Counted from the stretch's first letter, positions 1 through 9,504 are shown. The stretch: DNA of 64,000 bases from an uncultured Ulvibacter sp. (GCA_938083445.1 CALKCP010000022.1:1-64000); one strand, 5' to 3'. The notes: generated from the letters alone by a model not told the origin. Numbers and translations are program-made.

Positions 1-1
1 A

Positions 2-1783
2 ATTTATGATGCTTTCGCGATGTTCGAAAAAGAAGGAGCTACAGATCGCGACATAGAGCGCATTAAGGCTGGGTTGGAAACGCAATTTTATAACGGAATT
101 AGCAGTGTTTTAGGGAAATCTTTTCAATTGGCTCAGTATAACGTGTTTGCAGGAAATCCCGGGTTTATTCAAGAGGATATTGAAAATATAAAGCGAGTTA
201 CCAAAGAGGATGTGATGCGTGTATATAATACCTACATAAAGGAAAAACCTTTTGTAATGACCAGTTTTGTTCCTAAAGGACAGATAGAATTAATAGCAGA
301 TAACTCTGCGCTTGCTCCTGTTGTGGAAGAAGAAATAAAAGAAAATGTTGAAAAGAAAGTAGAAGATGCCAATTCTGAAGTAGCAAAGACACCTTCTAAT
401 TTTGATCGTTCAGTTGAACCAACACAAGGTGCTACTCCTAAATTGAGTATTCCAATAAGTTGGAAATCCAGTTTATCGAATGGTATGAAAGTCTACGGAA
501 TTGAACAAAATGAAATTCCTACTGTAAACTTTAGTTTGGTAATGGAAGGAGGTCATTTGTTAGACAACCCCAGTAAAAACGGTGTTGCCAATTTAATTAC
601 CGACATTATGATGGAGGGAACTGCAACTAAAACACCTCAAGAGCTTGAGGAGGAAATAGAATTATTGGGAGCCTCTATTAATATGTATACTTCAAAAGAA
701 TCTATTACTATCCGTGGAAACACATTGGTTCGAAACTTCGATAAGACCATGAAGTTGGTTGAAGAGATCTTGCTTCAGCCTCGATGGGATGAGGAAGAGT
801 TTGCCCTTATTAAAACAAAGACGATAAATCAAATTAAGAGATCGGAAGCAAACCCCAACGCTGTAGCGGGTAGGGTTTATAGTAAAATTCTATACGGAGA
901 AAATCATATATTTAGTCTTCCAACCAGTGGGACTGAAGCTTCCGTATCTGCTATTACAATGGATGATATAAAGGCGTATTACAGTGCCAATTTCTCTCCC
1001 TCTATAAGTTCATTTCAAATAGTTGGGGACATTGATCAGGGTACTGCTATGAAGACTCTTAAAGGACTTGAAATAAATTGGGCGGCAAAAGATGTTGCAA
1101 TCCCTGAATTCCCAATTGTAAACAATAGAGACAGGACTTCGCTCTACTTTGTTGATATTCCTGATGCCAAGCAATCTGTTATTAATATTGGATACATCGC
1201 TATGCCAAGGACCGATGCAGATTACTTTTCAGCAGAGGTTATGAATTATAAGTTAGGAGGTTCTTTTTCTGGAAATGTAAATTTAATTTTACGCGAAGAA
1301 AAAGGGTATACCTACGGTGCACGAACTGGATTTAGTGGTGGTAAGGTGCCGGGTACATTTACAGCTTCCTCTAGCGTAAGAACAAACACAACCGGAGAGT
1401 CTGTTCAGATTTTTAAAGATCAAATTACGGCCTATAAGGATGGAATTTCTGAAGAGGATCTTACGTTTACAAAGAATGCATTAATAAAGTCGAATGCGCG
1501 TCGTTTTGAAACCCAGTTTAATTTACTTGGTATGCTACAAGAAATGAGTGAATATAATTTGCCAGCCAATTATATTGAAAAGGAGGAGCAGGTAATTAAC
1601 GATATGACCTTAGAAATGCATAAAACTTTAGCCAATACGCACCTAGATGAATCTAAAATGGCTTATTTAGTTGTTGGAGATGCAGCTTCGCAATTTGCAC
1701 AATTTAAAGATATGGGCTTTGATGAAGTAAAATTATTAGATAAGAAGGGCGAAGAGACGAAGTTAAAAGACGTTAAGATGTAG
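2..1783 (+). CDS. M16 family peptidase, 3' part (5' end outside window)
   Basis: The frame is open to the left edge, so the gene starts outside the window and the first in-frame ATG (position 20) is internal. About 594 residues are visible: the end of one M16 unit, an acidic linker rich in E, K and V, then a full second unit beginning near 'ISWKSSLSNGMKVYG'. In this second unit the zinc motif HxxEH is absent: 'NGVANLITDIMMEGT' stands where the catalytic helix normally lies. It therefore looks like the non-catalytic C-terminal half of a two-unit zinc protease (pitrilysin/insulinase superfamily), with the catalytic half upstream. Bacteroidota M16 proteins are usually exported; the signal peptide cannot be seen here. 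A strong terminator follows. Confidence 0.85.
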   Translation: MYDAFAMFEKEGATDRDIERIKAGLETQFYNGISSVLGKSFQLAQYNVFAGNPGFIQEDIENIKRVTKEDVMRVYNTYIKEKPFVMTSFVPKGQIELIADNSALAPVVEEEIKENVEKKVEDANSEVAKTPSNFDRSVEPTQGATPKLSIPISWKSSLSNGMKVYGIEQNEIPTVNFSLVMEGGHLLDNPSKNGVANLITDIMMEGTATKTPQELEEEIELLGASINMYTSKESITIRGNTLVRNFDKTMKLVEEILLQPRWDEEEFALIKTKTINQIKRSEANPNAVAGRVYSKILYGENHIFSLPTSGTEASVSAITMDDIKAYYSANFSPSISSFQIVGDIDQGTAMKTLKGLEINWAAKDVAIPEFPIVNNRDRTSLYFVDIPDAKQSVINIGYIAMPRTDADYFSAEVMNYKLGGSFSGNVNLILREEKGYTYGARTGFSGGKVPGTFTASSSVRTNTTGESVQIFKDQITAYKDGISEEDLTFTKNALIKSNARRFETQFNLLGMLQEMSEYNLPANYIEKEEQVINDMTLEMHKTLANTHLDESKMAYLVVGDAASQFAQFKDMGFDEVKLLDKKGEETKLKDVKM

Positions 1784-1806
1784 ATGAAAAGCTATAAATA
1801 ATCTTA

Positions 1807-1840
1807 CAAGGGATGCCGAAAGGCATCCCTTGTTTCGTTT
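1807..1840 (+). terminator. Rho-independent terminator after the M16 gene
   Basis: A perfect 11-bp stem (CAAGGGATGCC / GGCATCCCTTG) closed by a GAAA tetraloop is followed by a T-rich tract. It lies 24 nt after the M16 stop codon and separates that gene from the DUF2891 operon. Confidence 0.9.
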
Positions 1841-1866
1841 TATTTGATACCTTTAATTATTAATTA

Positions 1867-3000
1867 ATGATAGTAGGTCGAAAAATGAATATATACATAT
1901 CAATACTCAGCATTGCCTTCGTATGTTTTGGCTGCAATACTGAAACGTCAAAGAAAGCGAATGCTACTAAAGCCGAATCAATAGAAGTGCAGACCTTCTT
2001 GGAACCTTCTTTTACCATTTCCGAAGCGAATAAGTTAATTGAGTTACCGTTGCATTGCCTCGAAAGTGAATATCCAAATAAACTCGGGCAAGTGATAGGA
2101 AACGATAGGGACCTTCAATCTCCTGCTATATTGCATCCTATATTTTATGGCTGCTTCGATTGGCACAGTGCGGTGCATGGGTATTGGTCTATGGTAACCT
2201 TGCTTAAAGAATTTCCAGAATTAGAGAAAGCCCAAGAAGTAAGAGAAATACTTAAAACGAATATAACTTCGGAAAATGTTGCGTTAGAATTAGCCTATTT
2301 TGAAAAGGAGATTAATAAAAACTACGAACGGACATACGGCTGGGCTTGGCTTTTAAAGCTTGCTGAAACACTTCATCAATGGGATGATCCGCTAGCAAAC
2401 CAACTTTCAGAAAACCTGAAACCACTTACAGATCATATTGTTTTAAGTTATAAAACATTTCTACCTAAGTTAAACTATCCTATTCGTGTTGGAGAACATA
2501 CCAATACGGCTTTTGGGCTTACATTCGCTTACGATTATTCAGTAGCAGTTGGCGAAATTGAATTACAAGCATTAATCACTAAAAGAGCGAAAGAGTTTTA
2601 TAGTCCGGATGCCAATTGTCCTATAAGGTGGGAACCTAGCGGTTACGATTTTCTCTCTCCCTGTTTAGAAGAACTAGATATTATGCGACGCGTGCTTTCC
2701 AAAAAAGCGTTTAGAGGTTGGATGGCTTCATTTTTACCACAACTGAAAGATAACAAGTATCAATTAGAGGTAGGTCTCGTTAGTGACAGAACGGATGGGA
2801 AACTTGTACATTTAGACGGATTAAACTTTAGTAGAGCTTGGGTGTTTTATGGCCTCGCCAATCAGTATCCTGAATATGAGCACCTAAAAAACGTAGCAAA
2901 TGAGCACATCTCATATTCCTACCCCAATCTAGTTGGTGACACCTATGAAGGAGGACATTGGTTAGGAAGCTTTGCCATTTATGCATTAAACAGTAAATGA
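1867..3000 (+). CDS. DUF2891 family protein, putative lipoprotein
   Basis: The 377-residue product matches the DUF2891 family, with the characteristic stretch 'HPIFYGCFDWHSAVHG' near residue 100 and further conserved H/W/R positions towards the C-terminus. No biochemical function is established for the family that I know of. The N-terminus has R5/K6, a hydrophobic stretch and Cys23 (FGC), fitting a lipoprotein signal with a non-canonical lipobox. An alternative ATG at 1885 would drop the basic residues, so 1867 is preferred. A -7-like element TACCTTTA lies at 1848-1855. Its stop overlaps the next start (ATGA), making it the first gene of a five-gene operon with the Nramp-like transporter and pxpABC. 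Confidence 0.8.
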   Translation: MIVGRKMNIYISILSIAFVCFGCNTETSKKANATKAESIEVQTFLEPSFTISEANKLIELPLHCLESEYPNKLGQVIGNDRDLQSPAILHPIFYGCFDWHSAVHGYWSMVTLLKEFPELEKAQEVREILKTNITSENVALELAYFEKEINKNYERTYGWAWLLKLAETLHQWDDPLANQLSENLKPLTDHIVLSYKTFLPKLNYPIRVGEHTNTAFGLTFAYDYSVAVGEIELQALITKRAKEFYSPDANCPIRWEPSGYDFLSPCLEELDIMRRVLSKKAFRGWMASFLPQLKDNKYQLEVGLVSDRTDGKLVHLDGLNFSRAWVFYGLANQYPEYEHLKNVANEHISYSYPNLVGDTYEGGHWLGSFAIYALNSK

Positions 3001-4220
3001 AAAATATCTTTAAAAATATTGGACCAGGTACATTAATTGCGGCCGCGTTTATTGGTCCGGGAACAGTAACTGTATGCACAATCGCAGGAGTTCAATTTGG
3101 TTTTACATTATTGTGGACAATGGTTTTGTCTATAATTGCCACCATCGTCTTGCAAGAAATGGCTGCCCGTCTCGGATTGGTTAGTGGTAGGGGATTGGCT
3201 GAAAATGTAAAGAAAGAGATCCGCTCGCCTATCATTAGAGCCGTGGCTTTGGTTTTAATTCTTTCTGCTATTTTAGTTGGAAATGCGGCCTACGAAGCTG
3301 GCAATATTAGTGGTGGTGTGTTAGGACTGCAAACTATTTTTTCGAAAGCGAACTTTTCAATATATGATATGAACGTGAACCTTTGGAGTTGGCTCATTGG
3401 TGCGATAGCCTTTGTGCTACTCTATATCGGAAACTACAAAATAATAGAACGCAGTTTAATTAGTCTGGTTGTTATTATGAGCCTCTCATTTTTAATCACT
3501 GCGATTCTCACGAAGCCAGATATGCTCGCGGTAGTAAAAGGGATGTTTGTCCCCAGTTTTCCAAAAGAAGGATGGCTTACAATTATGGCCCTGGTAGGGA
3601 CCACCGTAGTGCCTTATAATCTATTCTTACACGCGTCATTGGTACAGGAGAAATGGCAAGGCGTAGGTTCATTAAAAGCAGCCAGAAAGGATGTTTACAT
3701 CTCAATTGCATTGGGTGGTGTCGTATCTATGGCGATTATAGTCTGTGCAGCGGCTATTCAAACAACTCAAGTTTCAAATGCTTCAGATCTAGCGAAAGGA
3801 TTGGAGCCTCTATTTGGTATTTATTCTAAGTACTTTTTAAGTTTAGGTTTATTTGCAGCCGGTATTACATCAGCCATCACAGCTCCGTTAGCGGCTGCCT
3901 ATGTTGCAAAAGGTTGCTTTGCATGGGACAAAGGATTAAAAGGTAGAAAATTTAGATTGGTTTGGATTCTTATTCTGTTTTTGGGTGTTCTGTTTTCTTC
4001 CATCGGTTTTAAACCCATAGAAATTATAAAATTTGCTCAAGTTGCCAATGGATTATTGTTGCCTATTATAGCTGGTTTTCTATTATGGATAGTAAATAAA
4101 AGTACTGTTTTAGGGAGTTATAAAAACTCTAAGCTTCAAAATTTTCTTGGCTTTTTGATTTTAATTGCGACGATTGTTTTAGGAGCGATTAGTTTATTGA
4201 AAGTTTTTAAAGTATTGTAA
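2997..4220 (+). CDS. Nramp-fold (SLC11-like) transporter with altered metal-site residues
   Basis: The 407-residue protein has about 11 hydrophobic segments and aligns well with Nramp proteins, for example 'GFTLLWTMVLS' after TM1 and 'NLFLHASLVQ' in TM6. The two metal-binding signatures are changed: DPGN of TM1 is G20-P-G-T23, and MPH of TM6 is V205-P-Y207. Aspartate, asparagine, methionine and histidine ligands of classical Mn/Fe transporters are therefore missing. The gene overlaps DUF2891 by 4 nt and pxpA by 1 nt. In Bacillus subtilis the Nramp-like ycsG sits beside the pxpA homologue ycsF, so an inferred role is uptake of 5-oxoproline or a related compound rather than metal transport. The fold is secure; the substrate is not. 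Confidence 0.85.
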   Translation: MKNIFKNIGPGTLIAAAFIGPGTVTVCTIAGVQFGFTLLWTMVLSIIATIVLQEMAARLGLVSGRGLAENVKKEIRSPIIRAVALVLILSAILVGNAAYEAGNISGGVLGLQTIFSKANFSIYDMNVNLWSWLIGAIAFVLLYIGNYKIIERSLISLVVIMSLSFLITAILTKPDMLAVVKGMFVPSFPKEGWLTIMALVGTTVVPYNLFLHASLVQEKWQGVGSLKAARKDVYISIALGGVVSMAIIVCAAAIQTTQVSNASDLAKGLEPLFGIYSKYFLSLGLFAAGITSAITAPLAAAYVAKGCFAWDKGLKGRKFRLVWILILFLGVLFSSIGFKPIEIIKFAQVANGLLLPIIAGFLLWIVNKSTVLGSYKNSKLQNFLGFLILIATIVLGAISLLKVFKVL

Positions 4221-4957
4221 TGTTACATACAATTGATATAAATGCCGATTTAGGTGAGGGAAGTCTTAACGATGCTCAATTGATGCCTCTTATTTCTTCC
4301 TGTAGTATTGCCTGTGGCGGTCACTTCGGAAATGAAACAACGATGCGCACAGCAGTGCAGCTTGCCAAGAAACATAAGGTAAAAATTGGCGCGCATCCTT
4401 CGTATCCAGATGTTAAAAACTTTGGACGTAAGGTGCTTCCAATACCTAAAAATTTGCTTTCTGAAGCTGTTCGTCAGCAACTAGTTCGATTTATCTCAAT
4501 TTGTGAAAGTGAAGACATACAGGTTCATCATATTAAACTGCACGGTGCTTTATACAATTATGCTGCAATTGATGCACCTACAGCAGATGCGGTTTTAGAA
4601 GGAATAATGGCAACGCAGGTTCGTCCTAAATTATACGTACCTTATGGTTCAGTACTTGCTAAAAAAGCGAAGCCTTTGTTACCATTGGAATACGAGGCCT
4701 TTATCGATAGAACATACAACGACGATTTGTCGCTGGTATCCAGAACTGAAAAGGACGCTGTGATTTACGAGCCGAATCCTGCTTGGAGTCAATTGCAATT
4801 AATGGTTGAAAACAAATTGGTTCAGACAAGGAAATTAAATAAGGTATCCATAGTGGCCAATACCTATTGCATACATAGTGATACTCCAAATGTTATTGAG
4901 ATTCTGTCGTTTATTAGACAGCAAATGAAACAGTTTCATATTGGATTAAACAAATGA
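4220..4957 (+). CDS. pxpA: 5-oxoprolinase subunit A (LamB/YcsF family)
   Basis: The 245-residue protein is the usual length for PxpA and starts with the family signature 'IDINADLGEG', followed by 'SIACGGHFGN' and 'GAHPSYPD'. With PxpB and PxpC it forms the prokaryotic ATP-dependent 5-oxoprolinase, which opens 5-oxo-L-proline to L-glutamate in the cytoplasm. The start ATG shares a base with the stop of the Nramp-like gene (TAATG), and its own stop overlaps pxpB, so translation of the operon is probably coupled. All conserved segments appear intact. Confidence 0.95.
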   Translation: MLHTIDINADLGEGSLNDAQLMPLISSCSIACGGHFGNETTMRTAVQLAKKHKVKIGAHPSYPDVKNFGRKVLPIPKNLLSEAVRQQLVRFISICESEDIQVHHIKLHGALYNYAAIDAPTADAVLEGIMATQVRPKLYVPYGSVLAKKAKPLLPLEYEAFIDRTYNDDLSLVSRTEKDAVIYEPNPAWSQLQLMVENKLVQTRKLNKVSIVANTYCIHSDTPNVIEILSFIRQQMKQFHIGLNK

Positions 4958-5682
4958 ACCTAGAACCAACATACCAGCACTTTGGAGAAAATGGCGTTCT
5001 CATTAATTGGTCTTCAAAAATAGACAGCCTAATTAATGATGAGGTCTTAAACATGGACCGTTTGATTTCTAAAACATTTGAGTCTAGGATAATTGAATTA
5101 GTTCCATCCTATCAAAGTCTGGCTGTCTATTTAAAGGAGGGGGAGTCTGCTTCAAATTTCATTCAACTTCTAAAAGAATTACCCGTTTCTGAGACAATAG
5201 AATCTCAGAATACAAAGAGATTACTTACTATTCCTGTATGCTATGACCTTCAATATGCTTTGGATATAGAGGCACTAGCTTTGGCCAACAAGATTACTGT
5301 TAAAAAAGTTATTGAACTTCATACACGCGAAACATATAAAGTCTATTTCTTAGGCTTCTTACCAGGCTTCCCCTATTTAGGAGGATTGAACAAGTCTTTA
5401 TCTACACCTCGAAAAAGCACACCAAGACAAAATATAGAGAAAGGATCGGTTGCCATAGGAGGTGGGCAAACAGGTGTTTATACCGTAGACTCACCAGGCG
5501 GATGGAATGTCATTGGGAAAAGTCCAATTGATTTTTTCTCTACTGAAAGTAGGTTTCGTTGTTTATTAAAGGCAGGGGATCTCGTTAGATTTCATTCGAT
5601 ATCAACGAAAACATACAAACGAATAAAGACGGAAGTTGTTGCGGGTACTTTTAAAGTAGAGAAGGAGGCGTATTATGATTGA
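4954..5682 (+). CDS. pxpB: 5-oxoprolinase subunit B (KipI-like)
   Basis: The 242-residue protein carries the KipI/PxpB signature 'GFLPGFPYLGGL' near residue 133, the downstream 'GSVAIGGGQTGVY' and the 'SPGGWNVIGKSP' segment. It belongs to the allophanate hydrolase subunit 1-like family and works with PxpC in 5-oxoproline hydrolysis. In B. subtilis the homologue was first described as an inhibitor of the sporulation kinase KinA, a role not expected here. It overlaps pxpA by 4 nt and pxpC by 8 nt. Confidence 0.93.
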   Translation: MNLEPTYQHFGENGVLINWSSKIDSLINDEVLNMDRLISKTFESRIIELVPSYQSLAVYLKEGESASNFIQLLKELPVSETIESQNTKRLLTIPVCYDLQYALDIEALALANKITVKKVIELHTRETYKVYFLGFLPGFPYLGGLNKSLSTPRKSTPRQNIEKGSVAIGGGQTGVYTVDSPGGWNVIGKSPIDFFSTESRFRCLLKAGDLVRFHSISTKTYKRIKTEVVAGTFKVEKEAYYD

Positions 5683-6532
5683 AGTGGTTTCAGGTGGTCT
5701 CTATACAAGCATGCAAGATCTGGGGCGTTATGGTTACCGAAGATACGGTGTTCCTTTAAGCGGCGCTATGGATAGCTATTCGGCACGTTTGGCGAATCAA
5801 TTAATCGGTAATTTTGAAGGGGAAGCCGTGATGGAAATTACGCACATAGGTCCAGTTTTACGTTTTAAGAATAGCACTGAAATCGCAATTACAGGCGCTG
5901 GTTTTGTGCCAACATTAAATGATGTCGAAGTTTCGCTCAACACAAGAACCTACGTTCCGAAGGATGGGATCTTAAAATTTGGACTTCCAGGTTATGGTCT
6001 GAGGGCCTATTTGTCTGTTCTTGGTGGTTTTAATTCGGAAAAGAAGCTAGGTAGTTACAGTCAGTATTTCGGAATTACAAAAAAAGAGACTATTGAAAAG
6101 GGAGATTCTTTCGTACTTAAACCGCATAAAGGAAAGCCTCATACTGCGACGGCTTCATTTAAAGTGTCTAAAAATCATTTTTCTTCAAATAGCATTGATG
6201 TTTTTGCAGGACCAGAGTTTCGCTTAGTATCAAAATCAATTCAGAAAAAAATCTTGGAGACAGAACTGACCATAGGTTCTGAGAGCAATAGGATGGCCTA
6301 TATATTAAAAGGTTGGAATGGTGTTTCGGCACAGGAAATAATAACAGCTCCGGTACAGCCAGGCACCGTGCAGTTAACTCCGTCGGGTCAATGTTTGGTC
6401 CTCATGCGAGATGCACAGACTACAGGGGGGTATGCCAGGATATTGCAGCTCACTGAAAGTTCAATCAATAGCATAAGCCAGAAGCGAGCGGGTACTGTGT
6501 TACATTTTAAATTAATCGATTACCCATCATAA
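5675..6532 (+). CDS. pxpC: 5-oxoprolinase subunit C (KipA-like, biotin-dependent carboxylase-like domain)
   Basis: The 285-residue protein has the KipA/PxpC (allophanate hydrolase subunit 2-like) features: 'TSMQDLGRYGYRRYGVPLSGAMD' split over residues 11-33, a central 'VFAGPEF', and C-terminal 'MRDAQTTGGYARILQL'. The 'Q-D-x-G-R' and 'G-x-P-x-x-G-A-M-D' positions are intact. It is the last gene of the operon. It is slightly short for the family (often 300-330 residues) but ends normally. Downstream there is only a weak hairpin (GAAG-CTTC) before the convergent pseudouridine synthase gene. Confidence 0.93.
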   Translation: MIEVVSGGLYTSMQDLGRYGYRRYGVPLSGAMDSYSARLANQLIGNFEGEAVMEITHIGPVLRFKNSTEIAITGAGFVPTLNDVEVSLNTRTYVPKDGILKFGLPGYGLRAYLSVLGGFNSEKKLGSYSQYFGITKKETIEKGDSFVLKPHKGKPHTATASFKVSKNHFSSNSIDVFAGPEFRLVSKSIQKKILETELTIGSESNRMAYILKGWNGVSAQEIITAPVQPGTVQLTPSGQCLVLMRDAQTTGGYARILQLTESSINSISQKRAGTVLHFKLIDYPS

Positions 6533-6625
6533 TTTCTTTTTACAGAAGCAACACCTTCGTTTTTTATTATTCAAGAGGCACTTTTAATGAACTTTTTGAC
6601 GCGAATCAAGCAGGTATTATTAATC

Positions 6626-7312
6626 TTAAATACAGGCGTTCCAGAGGTTTTCATTCGGAGGAGGAGCTATAATGGTTAGTTTCTCTTTTTGAACTGGATG
6701 GATGAAGGAAAGCGATCTTGCGTGTAAATGAATACTTCCATCTTTATTACTCCGATCGAATCCATACTTTAAATCGCCCTTAATTGGAGACCCGATGCTA
6801 GAAAGTTGTGATCGAATTTGATGGTGTCTACCTGTTTCTAGGTCTATTTCTAGCAGTGTATAGCGCTGTAAACTTTTTACTATGGTATATGTTAAAATTC
6901 CCTTTTTGCTATTGGGAACTTCTTTAATATGCGCATAGGATTTATTTTGCTTCGCATTTCTATGCAGAAAATGAACCAACCGAGCAGTTCCTTGTTTCGG
7001 GGCTTTCATAACAACGGCCCAGTATGTTTTATGCGTTTCTCTTTCAGCAAACATTTTATTAAGACGCGCTAAGGCCTTTGAGGTTCTTGCAAAAACGACA
7101 ATACCACTGGTTGGCCTGTCTAGTCTGTGAACTACTCCTAGATAAACAGCTCCCGGTTTATTGTATTTTTCTGCTACATATTCTTTCACGATTTCTGAAA
7201 GAGGTACATCGCCTGTTTTATCCCCTTGAACAATATCCCCAGGTCGCTTGTTCACTATGATTAAGTGATTGTCTTCATATAAGACTTGAAGATTGTCTTT
7301 TGTGCTATGCAA
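6626..7312 (-). CDS. RluA-family RNA pseudouridine synthase
   Basis: The 228-residue protein has the RluA-type catalytic motif 'VVHRLDRPTSG' (catalytic Asp in HRLDR), the 'LLEIDLETGRHHQIRSQL' motif and a C-terminal 'LHARSLSFIHP'. It isomerises uridine to pseudouridine in rRNA or tRNA; the exact target cannot be read from sequence. There is no N-terminal S4 domain. In frame, a TAA lies four codons upstream and no ATG is available, so the start is TTG at 7312. It lies 49 nt downstream of panB on the same strand and may be cotranscribed. Confidence 0.9.
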   Translation of the reverse strand: MHSTKDNLQVLYEDNHLIIVNKRPGDIVQGDKTGDVPLSEIVKEYVAEKYNKPGAVYLGVVHRLDRPTSGIVVFARTSKALARLNKMFAERETHKTYWAVVMKAPKQGTARLVHFLHRNAKQNKSYAHIKEVPNSKKGILTYTIVKSLQRYTLLEIDLETGRHHQIRSQLSSIGSPIKGDLKYGFDRSNKDGSIHLHARSLSFIHPVQKEKLTIIAPPPNENLWNACI

Positions 7313-7361
7313 AGTTGATTTTTAGATGTTTGATCATTCTACTTAATCCCGGGATACGTTA

Positions 7362-8180
7362 TTAGTACTGTTCCGATTCGTTCGGAAAATCACCACGCTT
7401 CACATCTGTGCTATATTGGCTGAATGCCTTTGTCATTTCAGAATATAAATCCAAGTAGCGTCTTAGAAAACGAGGATTAAATTCGTGTGTCATTCCAATC
7501 ATATCATGTGTAACTAAAACTTGACCATCAACACCGCTCCCAGCGCCGATACCAATAACTGGAATCGTTAATTTTTCAGCAATAGACTGCGCTAATTTTG
7601 CAGGGATTTTTTCCATAACGATAGCAAAACAACCCGTCTTTTCAAGCAGTAAAGCATCTTCTACTAATTGAGCAGCCTCCTGTTCTTCTTTTGCGCGTAC
7701 GGTATAGGTTCCAAACTTATAAATGGATTGAGGCGTTAGCCCTAAATGACCCATCACTGGAATTCCAGCATTTAAAATTCTTTTGATCGATTCTTTTATT
7801 TCTTTCCCACCTTCCATTTTTACTGCGTGAGCACCACTTTCTTTCATAATGCGAATGGCAGAGCGCAGTGCTTCTTTTGGATCACTTTGGTAGCTTCCGA
7901 AAGGCAGATCTACAACTACCAAACTTCTATCGATGGCGCGAATTACCGACGACGCATGATAAATCATTTGGTCTAGGGTTATAGGCAATGTTGTTTCATG
8001 ACCGGCCATAACATTGGATGCAGAATCGCCAACAAGTATGACGTCTATTCCGGAACCATCTACTATTTTGGCCATGGTATAATCGTAGGCCGTAAGCATG
8101 GATATCTTTTCACCCTTCTTCTTCATATCTACGAGGGTCTTTATGGTAATCCGCTTGTATTCTTTTTTTGCTGTTGACAT
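7362..8180 (-). CDS. panB: 3-methyl-2-oxobutanoate hydroxymethyltransferase
   Basis: The 272-residue protein has the standard length and motifs of ketopantoate hydroxymethyltransferase: '[14 protein letters not shown]', '[19 protein letters not shown]' (residues about 50-68), 'VKMEGG', 'GHLGLTPQS' and '[14 protein letters not shown]'. It transfers a hydroxymethyl group from methylene-tetrahydrofolate to 2-oxoisovalerate, the first committed step of pantothenate and CoA synthesis. panC and panD are not in the window. A -7-like TACTTTTA lies about 30 nt upstream on the minus strand. Confidence 0.97.
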   Translation of the reverse strand: MSTAKKEYKRITIKTLVDMKKKGEKISMLTAYDYTMAKIVDGSGIDVILVGDSASNVMAGHETTLPITLDQMIYHASSVIRAIDRSLVVVDLPFGSYQSDPKEALRSAIRIMKESGAHAVKMEGGKEIKESIKRILNAGIPVMGHLGLTPQSIYKFGTYTVRAKEEQEAAQLVEDALLLEKTGCFAIVMEKIPAKLAQSIAEKLTIPVIGIGAGSGVDGQVLVTHDMIGMTHEFNPRFLRRYLDLYSEMTKAFSQYSTDVKRGDFPNESEQY

Positions 8181-8254
8181 AAATTTGCTGTGATTGAAGC
8201 GTAAAAGTACTAATTTTGATATTCAATACTAAAACAATCGCTTGTCATTTATAG

Positions 8255-9472
8255 TTACTGTCTTCTGTTTGCTAATAGTGGAGGAGGGCCACCATTAAAT
8301 GGATTCCATCGACTTATACTTTTAGCGCCCATACCCGATGCTTTTATAACGGCTCTGTCACCGTATCGTTCTCTCATTTTGTCCATAGCCTGATAGAGAT
8401 TCATGATTTTGTCGCAGTCTTGAAAGAGATCAATTTGTTGACCTCCTTCAACTAAATGACTGTAGCGAACTCCCACCAATCGAACCAACAAGCGTCTTTG
8501 ATACAATTTTTTGTATAGTTCCATCACTACTGGTAGTATGTTATGGTCGGACGAGCTAAAGGGTATTTTTCGCTGCATGGTATAGGTCTGGAAATCGGAA
8601 TATCTAATTTTAAATGTAACACAAGATGTAAGCTTGTTTCCACGGCGAAGTTGGTATATTAAATTTTCTGCCATTGCAGTAATAATTCCTTCTAGTTTTT
8701 TGATGTCGGTGGTGTCTTTGTTGAAGGTTCTCTCGGTAGAAATTGATTTTCGTTCGGTGTATTGTACTACGGGAGAATTATCAATACCATTTGCTTTTTT
8801 CCAAATCATCTGTCCATTTTTCCCAAATACCTTTGCCATCATTTCAATCGGCATTTCTTGAATGGTTTTAATCTGTTTAATCCCCAGGTCACATAGAGAA
8901 CGGTATGTTACTTCGCCTACCATAGGAATCTTACGTACCGACAAGGGTGATAAGAATGGTTTTTCAGAACCTTTTAGAACTCGTATTTCATTGTTGGGTT
9001 TTGCTTCCCCTGTAGCTATTTTGGAAACTGTTTTATTAGCTGAAAGTCCAAAGGAGATGGGTAAGCCGGTTTCATTAATGATTTTCTTTCGTATTTCTGA
9101 AGCCAATTGATGACAGCCAAAAAATTTGTCCATTCCGGTGAGGTCAATGTAAAACTCATCTACTGAAGTTTTTTCATACAGCGGAACACTTTCCTTAATC
9201 ACATCGGTAACTTGGTTGGAGAATTTACTGTAGATTCCTGAGTTCCCTCTTAGTACAATTGCTTCTGGACATAATTGCTTCGCTAATCGCATGGGCATTG
9301 CCGAATGGATACCAAACGTGCGGGCTTCGTAACTGCAGGCTGCAACAACACCGCGATCACTGGTGCCGCCAATAAGCACGGGTTTGTTATTTAGCTTACT
9401 GTCGAGTAGACGCTCGCAAGACACAAAGAAAGTATCGAGGTCCATATGTACTATTGCGCGGTTGTTGTTCAT
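8255..9472 (-). CDS. dinB: Y-family DNA polymerase IV
   Basis: The 405-residue protein has the Y-family palm residues D11-L-D13 and S-V-D105-E106, the 'YEARTFGIHSAMP' finger segment, helix-hairpin-helix thumb ('KIPMVGEVTYRSLCDLGI') and little finger domain. A beta-clamp-binding hexapeptide QQIDLF lies at residues 345-350. It copies past DNA lesions with low fidelity. The gene starts 32 nt after the stop of the dnaE-type gene on the same strand, with no promoter seen between them. The pair forms a translesion operon that probably answers to the operators upstream of dnaE. The C-terminus 'GGPPPLLANRRQ' is a short flexible tail. Confidence 0.95.
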   Translation of the reverse strand: MNNNRAIVHMDLDTFFVSCERLLDSKLNNKPVLIGGTSDRGVVAACSYEARTFGIHSAMPMRLAKQLCPEAIVLRGNSGIYSKFSNQVTDVIKESVPLYEKTSVDEFYIDLTGMDKFFGCHQLASEIRKKIINETGLPISFGLSANKTVSKIATGEAKPNNEIRVLKGSEKPFLSPLSVRKIPMVGEVTYRSLCDLGIKQIKTIQEMPIEMMAKVFGKNGQMIWKKANGIDNSPVVQYTERKSISTERTFNKDTTDIKKLEGIITAMAENLIYQLRRGNKLTSCVTFKIRYSDFQTYTMQRKIPFSSSDHNILPVVMELYKKLYQRRLLVRLVGVRYSHLVEGGQQIDLFQDCDKIMNLYQAMDKMRERYGDRAVIKASGMGAKSISRWNPFNGGPPPLLANRRQ

Positions 9473-9504
9473 ACTATTTCCTGTGAAAGCGGGATTTTTT
9501 TATT

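Noticed and set aside
2828-3079. 83-codon minus-strand frame over the DUF2891/Nramp junction
   Set aside because: It lies antisense to two well-supported overlapping genes and shows no recognisable protein features.
6536-6566. Possible terminator after pxpC
   Set aside because: The stem is only 4 bp (GAAG/CTTC) before the T run, too weak to call.
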